From Quillaja saponaria (lineage: Eukaryota > Streptophyta > Magnoliopsida > Fabales > Quillajaceae), in NCBI GenBank assembly GCA_029379385.1, contig CM055609.1, positions 6,510,001-6,574,000 of the forward strand: a DNA stretch of 64,000 nucleotides, written 5' to 3'. The position numbers and the translations under genes were made by a program. Below the pieces are notes generated by a model. That model was not told where the DNA came from, made no database searches, and saw nothing but the letters and a program-made list of their open reading frames with translations. This document shows positions 55,699 to 64,000 of the stretch, one piece after another. Each line of letters begins with the position of its first letter. The first letter of the stretch is position 1.

Positions 55699-56640
55699 GT
55701 TGTGGGTTCGGGTTCGAACCCCAATCTTCTATGTATCAAAAAAATAAACTAAAATTTGCAATAATAATGTGAATGATAACTAGCTAAATCTAAGTCATCA
55801 CGATCATATAATGGTATAATCAAATTAATTATGTATTTATTTTTTTTATTTTTTTATTATGATTGAAGTTTAATTCAATCTTATCGCTTGTTTTTTATTT
55901 GGTTCCTTCAATTTAAAATCATGTACCAAGAATTTGTTAAATATAATTTTTATTTTTATTATAGAAAATTAATTTGTTTCATAACTTTTCCTATATTTAG
56001 AAAATGTCTCACAAGAAGACTAAGCAATCGATTGAAAGTTCTCATCAAGTACTTAAATTATTTTCTAATACTTCTGTTTCTATTAATGTAAAATTTCGAT
56101 TATGAAAATTAAATCAAGGTAAACCATAAAAGGAGAAATATATATGTAATATGCTCAAAAAGTTGAATCCAGCAGTATATAATTCGAAGAAAAAAAAATT
56201 GAGGGTAGAACTTGATTAGAAAAGAAATTTCTTCAAAGATTAAATTGAAAATTTATTAAGCTATGTATTTGTTTTGGTCATAAATTTTGGGCTATGTATT
56301 TGTTTTGGTCATAAATTTTGGGCTAATATAAGGCTTTTTGGCATTAGTCCGTTTTTTCTATGGGCTTTTATTTGAAGGGTCGTAGCAAAAAAACTATAAA
56401 GAATTGTTTGTACGGTCCAACATGATTTGTCCTGATAATCAGCACATAATGTTGAAGAGACCGTATGTGTTTTTTTAGGATTTAGTCATTTAGTGGGTGT
56501 TGTTGCTAATTTAAGCACATTTTGATTAGTTCACATCTCAAACTAAAAAATAGTTATTTGAATTCCAATTCTTTTGAAAAATATTAACAATAAAAAATGA
56601 GTATAAATTTTCTACTGGTCAACATAAGCTAACAGTTATA
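55699..56640. other. PR-1 3' flank, no gene seen
   Basis: Just after the stop is gggttcgggttcgaacccc (about 55705), a tRNA-type box B-like phrase probably from a SINE remnant. 56260-56321 is a perfect 31-bp tandem duplication. No coding region. Confidence 0.5.
56260..56321. repeat. Perfect 31-bp tandem duplication
   Basis: gctatgtatttgttttggtc followed by ataaattttgg occurs twice in a row with no differences. Confidence 0.9.
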
Positions 56641-56649
56641 AAGGATTCG

Positions 56650-57030
56650 AAGCCTGAGCTAAGTCTTGAACCGAGTTTTGGGTTGTTCAGGCTTGGCTTG
56701 TTTATTTTGGCCAAGCATGAGAAAGACTCATTAAGAATGATGAGGGCTTGGGGTCGGCTCAAAAAGCTAGAACTATTATTGTGTTTTATTGTTGAAATAA
56801 ATATTTTTATTATGTGTTTATCTTCTAGGTAAATATATAAATGAAAAATATATTTAATTATTTTAAATTAGCCGGGCTCACAAGCTTTCAAGCCGAGCTT
56901 TGCAAAATTCAAGCTCTACTGGCTTACTACATATGCCTTGAAATAAAACTCGAACTCGACTCATTTAGAAAATAAACCGAATTTGAGTGAAGCTTTGTTG
57001 AGCTAGTTCACGAGCTGTTTATTGAATAGG
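56650..57030. repeat. Dispersed repeat with GAGCTCG-type termini, copy 2
   Basis: Shares the style and several words of 845-1255 (cctgagct, gccgggctcacaagctt, caagccgagctttg, actcgaactcgactc, gttcacgagctg) around an AT-rich middle. It is more diverged than copy 1. Confidence 0.4.
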
Positions 57031-57046
57031 TTCAGAGGAGAGAGAG

Positions 57047-57282
57047 ATGAATTTCATTAGAGAAATGCTCACTATGCTTTTCTTGGTTGTTTCATCTTGT
57101 GTTGTATTGCTATCATAATTCCGATATTTACAACGGTAAAAGGACTTGTGGAGGTAATGGAACATTTAGACAAGCAAGTACAAGGGCAAGGACCAATCTT
57201 CTTCACAGTTCCCTTTTATAATGCTATTACTTGGCTAATGTTAGAAGTAAGCGTCTTCCTCCTAATCATTATTGGCTGCTGA
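57047..57282 (+). pseudogene. Possible broken small membrane-protein gene
   Basis: ATG at 57047 opens MNFIREMLTMLFLVVSSCVVLLS and stops. In another frame the sequence continues from about 57100 as a hydrophobic segment (IAIIIPIFTTV), a polar middle (KGLVEVMEHLDKQVQGQGP) and a second hydrophobic segment (AITWLMLEVSVFLLIIIGC) ending at TGA 57280. Joining the two needs a single frameshift or a tiny intron. I recognise no family. It may be a decayed gene, a small real gene with an unseen intron, or chance. Confidence 0.25.
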
Positions 57283-57299
57283 ACTGTTGAACTCAGTCG

Positions 57300-60200
57300 A
57301 CGTATGGTGACAAAGATGAAACATATGACCTGATCCAACCCAGCCACCTGGTTTTAGATTATAATGATTTAGAAACATTTTTATTACTTCGATTTTTGAT
57401 GCAAGATTTTGTTTTGTTTTGAAGAAGATGATGTATGGACAAACTTCTAATTAGTATGTAGTGGGTGGTGTATATCGTAATGTCAGACACATATATGACA
57501 CAAGTAAGAATTTCTATTGTATTGTTGTGTCGTGCGTTCCTGTGATCTTTCTTATTATAATGGAAGTTAACTAGTTGAAGGAAAATGAAGTAATTGTTGA
57601 GTCTAGCCAAAGATCTTTCTTATTATAATGACACAGGGCTAGTTTATGAAGTAGTAAAAAACAAAATGGGAGGTGAAAGGTACTTTGGGGGGAGGGGATC
57701 ATGAAGTAGATTGTTGGAATGTGCTTGCTGGTATTTGAATGTCCAACTTATTAATTAACCATAGCTTATCATTGAACAATTTCTGGCTTCTACATTGTGA
57801 AGCTATTACAAGTTATGACCATGATATTTTGTTAAACTGTCTAACTGGGTAATCGAGTTGTTGATCATATTCATATATATACTAGCAAACATTTACAGCA
57901 AGATTCCTTCAAGTAAATTCTCTTCTTTCTTTGTTTATATTTACTTCTGTATGTTTTGAACTGCAACTAAATACAGAGTACAGTATGTATATCTCCATAT
58001 TTATTAAAACCCTGCAGGCTGCAGCAGTAAATGGTGCAAATATAATCTTCAGAAAAAAGTGATTGAGTGAACTTTCATTTGATTTTCAAGAGCTGCATTC
58101 ACCTAATGTGGTTCCATATCTGAAACAATACAAAGACTAGAGGGCTCTCAAAAAGGCTAGCATTGTAACAACTATTATTCTACATATGTTAATGTCATTA
58201 AATAAACAAGTAAACCTAATTAAAAATTAAATTCGTAATATAAAATTATAATTTTTTTTAATTATTAAGATAGAAGAATAATATTGTAATAAATAAAAAT
58301 TAAACTTTTTTTTTTAATTCTCATTTCTTTCTTAATTTTAATTCATGATTAAGAATAATTTTAGAAAAAAATTAATAGTAAAACAGAATTACAATCATAC
58401 CAATATTAAAATAGGAAGTCTTAGAAAAAAATATAATTTATTTGAAACACAATATTTTAATACGATGAGTTAATAATTAAATGTTATTCTTTGTTAATAT
58501 AATTAATTTAAAATAAAATTCATAAATCTTTTCTTTTAATTCTTAAGATAGAAGAAAAATAAAAAAATAAAAATAATCAGTTTGAGCATAACTCAAATGA
58601 CATGGTACCAGAATCTAAAACTTTTCTCCCACCCTTAGATCGTCTGTCATTGCCTAATATTTCAAGGTAAGTTTTATTATATTATAGATATTAATTGATA
58701 TAAGGACGTATTAACTAGTTCTTTTCTTGACTCAATTGGAAAACTAATATATGTTTGGTTAACCTCACCAGTAATATTTAATCATAATCATGTGCTTGCT
58801 TGATCAACATTTGGACGAAAAGCATCTCATCTTGTGTGGGCACTTTTTCATAGTTAACAACATATTGGAATCTCTCTTTGTAATACATATTGTCATTACT
58901 CTGCCTTAAGTTTGATGTTACCTTAAATAAATATTGTAACATAACCCATTTAATTAATTTACCATTGTCTCTTTTTATATTATCAAGTTGTCACCTCCTA
59001 TTCTTTTAAATAGTGAATACAACCCTTTCTATTATTTTATTCAAGTTTTGTTCTTTTTGTGAAACTCATCCTATGACAGCCAATCACATGCATATTGCAT
59101 CCAAAGCTGGAAGAGCATGTAGGAGCTGTTTGTTTGGCTTATCCACATCTATTATATTTGCACTACTCCAACAAATTTCTACAAATAATATCTTAGGGAT
59201 ATCCATATACCTGCCTTTTGGCCTTAAATTATTATGCTATATAATTAAGAAATTGAAAAAGTAGTCTTAGTTTCAAATAAAGAATGATATAATGAACTCT
59301 TTCAGCACTATTCAATGTATAACATTCATTTTGTTTTACATAGAATCCTTATTATGATTGTTGCATAACTATCATATATTAAATTAGTCTCACTTGCTAG
59401 GTGTGAGAAATTCATGTTAACCAATTATTAGTATAATTGATAAACATATTTTATTAATTTACTATCCACTAAAATTTGAATTCGCCGAAATATTTATTAA
59501 GATATTCTCCCTACTGCAAATTTCAATAGACTTTTCCATTTTACATTCAAGAAAAAAAATAGTGCTCATAGATTTTTCTTAAAGTATTTGTAGCCACTTT
59601 TATGGAGCATCTTAAATTAAGTAGATATGGAAAATAGAAAGGTTTTTAAAAGGTGGATCTTTGTGTTGCATTCATCACATAAAGGAAGTATTATTATGTG
59701 GAAAAAACCCAAGCAGATGTGACCTTGAGTTTGTTGATGCCCCATCTATATATATTATTTTACATTGTTAGCTACCATAGAAATTAAACTTCACACTTCT
59801 TATAACAAAGAGTAAAAATAATGGTAAGAAGTTTTTTTCTGGTTAATTATAAGATGAAGATGTAATTTAAAGGGAAGTCACTTGGGAAGCTTGGCAAATA
59901 ATGGTACTGAAGTTGGCAATGGATTAATTAGTGTGATTCCATTATCAAGTGTTCTATTTCAAATTCCAAATAACTTAGCTAGTGGAAATATTAGAAAACA
60001 TTATGCGTAGGAGGCTAGTACTTAGGGTTCGTTTGGCTCATTCTATAAAATTGTATAATACAGAATTATACTGTCAGATATAATATAATAGTGGAGTCAA
60101 CAATATAAATTATCATGTTGCTATCAAATATCATATATGAGCCAATTGGATAATTTAACATTATTATATAATTATTTTTATAGGACGCACCAATTGTGCC

Positions 60201-63200
60201 TAAAATTATTTATATTTTCCTGACATATACGTTATTGGATTTTGCTTATCTGAAAGATTAGATTTAATTAGTAAATAACAAGTAGGATAAAGTCTTATTC
60301 AGTTCAACAATTAAGGACATCATCCTACCTTCTGCTTAAACAAAACAGAATACTTAGTAGTTAGTACACTAAAGCTAAGTTTTTTCCTAATTTCGCTTTC
60401 TAAAAGAGCTAAAAGTTAAAAATATAAATAATTAATTAATATGATATTTGTCTCCAACTTTTAGTTCTTAGTGAAGTGATCCTATTCCTTAAAGGAATGG
60501 ATAAGGTAGAAATAATAGTTGTTGTTGAAAAACGAAATGTGTGTATCGAGCCAAAACTCTTCCCCACTTCATGAGCTTATCCTCGATCTTTTCTTAAATT
60601 AAAAAAGAAATGTAGATATTCTATTATTTTTTATGAATTCTCGATCTTTCTTTATTCTAAAAATCAAAATCAAATCTCGAACTTCAGAAGCATAGTAATA
60701 AAAAACATTTTGGACAAAAGTAAAAATTAAAATATTTTAGTTAATAGTCAAAATTTTTATAATATCCTTAATTAAATTATGTCACTTTCTTAATTTGCTT
60801 ATAGTGGCAACATAAAATAGGGTGGAATTGCACAGTAAAAAGCAGAGAAGACAAAGAGGAAATGGGTAAGGCAATAATAATTAGGACATGCTCATGTATG
60901 TTAAATTAAAATAAATATTGGGTGTTGTTTGGTTTGCATATTTTAATACTTTAATCTCAAAGCTACCCAACAAGTTCTTGTCACTTGTGAAAGCATGAAT
61001 AAAGAAGGCAAGCTTGGGTGCAAACTGAACCTCATTTTGACCCTTTACCCGGCCACATTCCCCCACCTTAGACAACAAACTTGACCTTACCTGCCACAAC
61101 ACCATCGATCACATATAGCTAGGAATGGCTATTTAATCTATTATAACTTGGTCTTCATTGAGAACTTGAGTAAAGAGTAGATTTTTTAAAGGTTTTATAG
61201 AATTTCAATCACATATAGCTAGGAATGGCAATTTAATCTATTATAGTCTAAATAAATAAAAAATTATGTTTAAATCATACAATCATATTGAATTTAGATC
61301 AGATTATATAATTTGTTATTAAGTTCGAGTTGAGTCGTTAAATAATTACGGATTTATCCAAAAGATTTAGAAAAAAACAGAGATGGATGTCTTTTTTGGA
61401 TCTAAGTTGTGTTTTGATCGAGTTTTAGTTACACTAAATTGAATCATATCAGAGAGAGAGAATTAAGATGCATGTGAGAATCTAAAATGATTTGATAATT
61501 GGCTTTATTATACTATACATTACTGTGGTAAAGAGATGCAATAACATTTAGATTGACGAAAAGAAAACTAGACAAATACTAAACATGAGTAGAAGTGATG
61601 AGAAAAGATGATGTAAAGGATTAAAAAAAGAAATAGACAACAATACTTGACAAAAATAATTAATGTGATGGACATATACCGATTAATTTTGTGAGAATCT
61701 ATATAGATGATCTCAATAATTTAAAAATACAATTTACTTTGTTGTTATTGAATCTGATTAATTTAGAATCATGTTAAATTTTTACGGATGAGATAACCTA
61801 ATACTATATACTCACAAATTGAATTGCTATACATCAACATTTAGATGTGATAAAGAAATATTGCAACTAGATAGAGATGAACTGAATAAATTATTTGTAT
61901 CAAGTAGAGAAAAAGGAAAAATAGTTTACATATGATCAAGTTGCTTCATTTTTCAAATTTTTATATGTATTAATTATTTCTAATTAATTTTTGTCATGTC
62001 ATTTTGATGTTCAGTTTTATTTAAATCTAGTATTCTTTTTTGTCATATGGATTATTTTAATTATATTTAATTTTAATTTCTATTTTTCTCTTTTTAATGT
62101 TTCATAATTATGAAAAATAAAATTTTAATGTTTCTTCATTTCATAGTTTAAACAAAAAAGAATTTAGTTAAAATTTTACAAATTTTGAAAATTGTTTAAT
62201 TTTACAACTTAATTTGAACAAGACAAAGAATGTTTTTCACTTTTTTTTTAAAGATAAAAATATTGAAACTAGTTCGACACACTCAATAAAATTAAAAGGA
62301 TTTTTCTAACAGTTGTTCTTAGGCAATTGTTAAGCTAAAATAAATATTATTTTTGAACATTAAAACTGTCTACAAGTAATAGTTTATGTTTTAAATATTG
62401 CTGAAATCATAATCAACTACCGTAATAAATACTATAAATTTTCTATTTATTAAATCTTAACAAGTGTTCTTAGAGAACCCATTAGAAAAATTCAAATTAA
62501 AAAACTAAATAAGCACAATTAAAAATGTAAAGATTAAATTAAAACTTGTTTGGACTTTGAGGACCAAAAAATACTTTTGCCTAATAAATATATAGTCTTG
62601 TTATGTACATGGTCCATAAACACAATACAACCTTTCATTAATCTCCTTTTACCCAATATTCTTTTGACAAAAAAGATCCTTTACCCAATATTTTTAATCA
62701 TTTACAAATGATTAAGCATCTAAATAATATATGTTTTAAATGAATAATTCAACAAAAATAGTCACAATAGAAAAGAAAAAGAAAATCTTTCTCCATGTAT
62801 ATAATTAGATTCATAATTTTCTAACTAGTGGAAAAAATTTAGTACAATATCTTTTAACAGATTGATATTTTTAAAATATTTTAGATTTTTATAATTATAT
62901 TTATTACAATTTTTTTGGTAGAATATTTATTACATTTTAATTTATGTTTTATTTTTATTTAACTTATATTCCCATTATCCATTCTCTTTATTTATTTAGT
63001 ACTTTAATTTGTACTGTAAAGTATAAGTGTCTCCATGGGGTACACACTGGTTTTATGAGCAAAACCGTTCCATTTATTTTGATGCTGCCTCTAAAGTAGT
63101 GTTTATAGGCCTACCTAAGCATAGCTATTTTTTGCTGTCATTCTCAACTGGCACTGTTATGGGATTCTCTTGTTTTTCACTAAAAAAAAGCCATTTTGAA

Positions 63201-63240
63201 CAGTTCCTTCCTCTACTGATATAAACCCCATAATCCCACT
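57300..63240. other. Long gene-poor AT-rich region
   Basis: No gene is supported over about 5.9 kb. Seen within it: poly-A/T runs and AT-rich blocks (58200-58570, 62080-62560), a SINE-like box A phrase (agcataactcaaatgacatg, about 58587), a start-of-element-like phrase (gggttcgtttgg, about 60025) with no matching far end, and a 36-bp direct repeat with 100-bp spacing at 61108 and 61208. Confidence 0.55.
61107..61246. repeat. Direct repeat of ~38 bp spaced exactly 100 bp
   Basis: atcacatatagctaggaatg followed by gc(t/a)atttaatctattata occurs at 61108 and 61208 with one mismatch. Confidence 0.85.
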
Positions 63241-63287
63241 TACCTTGAGACACACAAAATCGTCATCAAGAACTCAAAAGATTTAAG

Positions 63288-64000
63288 ATGAAGAGGTATA
63301 TTTTCACATTTTTGATTCTCATCCTCCTGTTTTTCATCACCTTCCGCCTTTCTCATGCAAAACAAACACAACCCATCTCAGATTCCCTCAAAATTGATCT
63401 CTTTCTGAAAAAGTTTTATCAATGGCGGAGTAAACAAGATGGCTCCCAAGAAACCCAACTCAACTTTGCAGCCCCATTAGTGGTTGCAGGATTTCTATGC
63501 TTCATTGCTTCCTCTATATCTAGTGCTGGTGGAATTGGTGGTGGTGGGCTTTTTATACCCATTCTAACAATTGTAGCAGGACTAGAACTCAAAACAGCCT
63601 CAAGTTTCTCAGCTTTTATGGTCACAGGAGGTTCAACTGCGAATGTCATGTATAATTTGTGTACCACAAGTCCTAAGCGTGGTGGAAAGTCATTGATTGA
63701 CTATGATATAGCACTTCTATCAGAACCATGTATGTTATTAGGAGTGAGTGTTGGAGTCATTTGCAATCTTGTATTCCCGGAATGGTTGATTACTATACTG
63801 TTTGCTGTTTTTCTTGCTTGGTCTACCTCAAAGACTTGTAGAAGTGGGTTGGTGTATTGGAAAGTTGAATCAGAAGAGCTAAAGAAAAATGGGTTTGGAG
63901 AAGTGGAAAAAGAGTCGGTGAAAGATGAAATTTTTAAGGAAAGTGAAGGGTTGGAAAGTACCAAAGAAGCTCTTCTGGGTGCACAAGAAAATACCAAGAT
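63288..64000 (+). CDS. Sulfite exporter TauE/SafE family membrane protein (partial, runs off the right edge)
   Basis: Open from ATG 63288 to the window end (237 codons plus two bases), no intron seen so far. The N-terminus is a signal-peptide-like hydrophobic segment (YIFTFLILILLFFITFRLSHA), then a polar region. The TauE/SafE core follows: a Gly-rich first membrane segment (ISSAGGIGGGGLFIPILTIV), ASSFSAFMVTGGSTANVMYN, the conserved IDYDIALLSEPCMLLGVSVG and WLITILFAVFLAWSTSKT. A charged loop starts at about residue 195 and reaches the edge. Plant members are about 450-480 residues with roughly nine to twelve membrane spans, so half is missing. Bacterial relatives export sulfonates or sulfite; the plant substrate is unknown. 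Plant-family features (SxGGxGGGG, IDYDxALL) make the family call secure. Confidence 0.9.
   Translation, partial: MKRYIFTFLILILLFFITFRLSHAKQTQPISDSLKIDLFLKKFYQWRSKQDGSQETQLNFAAPLVVAGFLCFIASSISSAGGIGGGGLFIPILTIVAGLELKTASSFSAFMVTGGSTANVMYNLCTTSPKRGGKSLIDYDIALLSEPCMLLGVSVGVICNLVFPEWLITILFAVFLAWSTSKTCRSGLVYWKVESEELKKNGFGEVEKESVKDEIFKESEGLESTKEALLGAQENTK

Noticed and set aside
55705..55725. tRNA gene suggested by gggttcgaacccc after PR-1
   Set aside because: No acceptor stem, D-arm or anticodon arm can be drawn upstream; only the box B-like phrase is present.
59013..59264. 83-codon plus-strand frame in the gene-poor region
   Set aside because: It does not begin with ATG, has no recognisable domain, and sits in AT-rich DNA with no gene context.
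60020..60200. hAT-type MITE suggested by gggttcgtttgg
   Set aside because: No matching inverted end or target duplication was found downstream.

Overview
This window is nuclear DNA from a flowering plant, most likely a eudicot. The genes have many GT-AG introns, the intergenic DNA is very AT-rich, and every recognised product belongs to a plant family (plastidial LL-diaminopimelate aminotransferase, Golgi TBL and CGR proteins, PR-1, plant TauE/SafE). I cannot name the species. Where a multi-exon model is given, splice sites were read by eye, exon phases add up, and the resulting protein length fits the family.

Layout from left to right. (1) 1-427, minus: first exon of an unnamed conserved plant gene that continues off the left edge. 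(2) 0.5-6.6 kb: repeat-rich intergenic DNA with a GAGCTCG-type dispersed element, a field of degenerate ~60-bp repeats and a ~770-bp tandem duplication. (3) 6808-10130, plus: complete 8-exon squalene epoxidase (SQE), followed by a decayed SQE fragment. (4) 13731-15482, plus: intron-free MUSTANG-type domesticated Mutator transposase. (5) 17219-23213, minus: 10-exon LL-diaminopimelate aminotransferase, head-to-head with (6) 25497-27156, plus: a conserved Lys-rich protein, then (7) 28344-33097, minus: 11-exon DUF21/CBS membrane protein. From memory, genes 5-7 match the Arabidopsis order At4g33680-At4g33690-At4g33700. (8) 36381-40235, plus: CGR2/CGR3-type Golgi pectin methyltransferase. (9) 41482-45015, plus: trichome-birefringence-like O-acetyltransferase. 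(10) 45850-48107 and 49154-51491, minus: two tandem cytosolic branched-chain aminotransferases, with a relic of a BCAT 3' end between them. (11) 53.29-54.63 kb: a non-autonomous element with long terminal inverted repeats carrying a broken histone H2B-like fragment. (12) 55126-55698, plus: secreted PR-1/CAP protein with a C-terminal extension. (13) 55.7-63.2 kb: gene-poor AT-rich DNA. (14) 63288 to the right edge, plus: start of a TauE/SafE-family membrane protein.

There is no operon-like logic here. Three local themes are visible: a microsyntenic block (5-7), two neighbouring Golgi wall-polysaccharide modifiers (8-9), and a recent tandem aminotransferase expansion (10). The most unusual items are the H2B-carrying inverted-repeat element, the perfect 17-bp inverted repeat just upstream of the SQE start codon, the Gly at the expected first catalytic Asp of the MUSTANG protein, and the PR-1 protein whose CAPE-like motif is not at the C-terminus. 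I saw no evidence for a wholly new multi-gene system.
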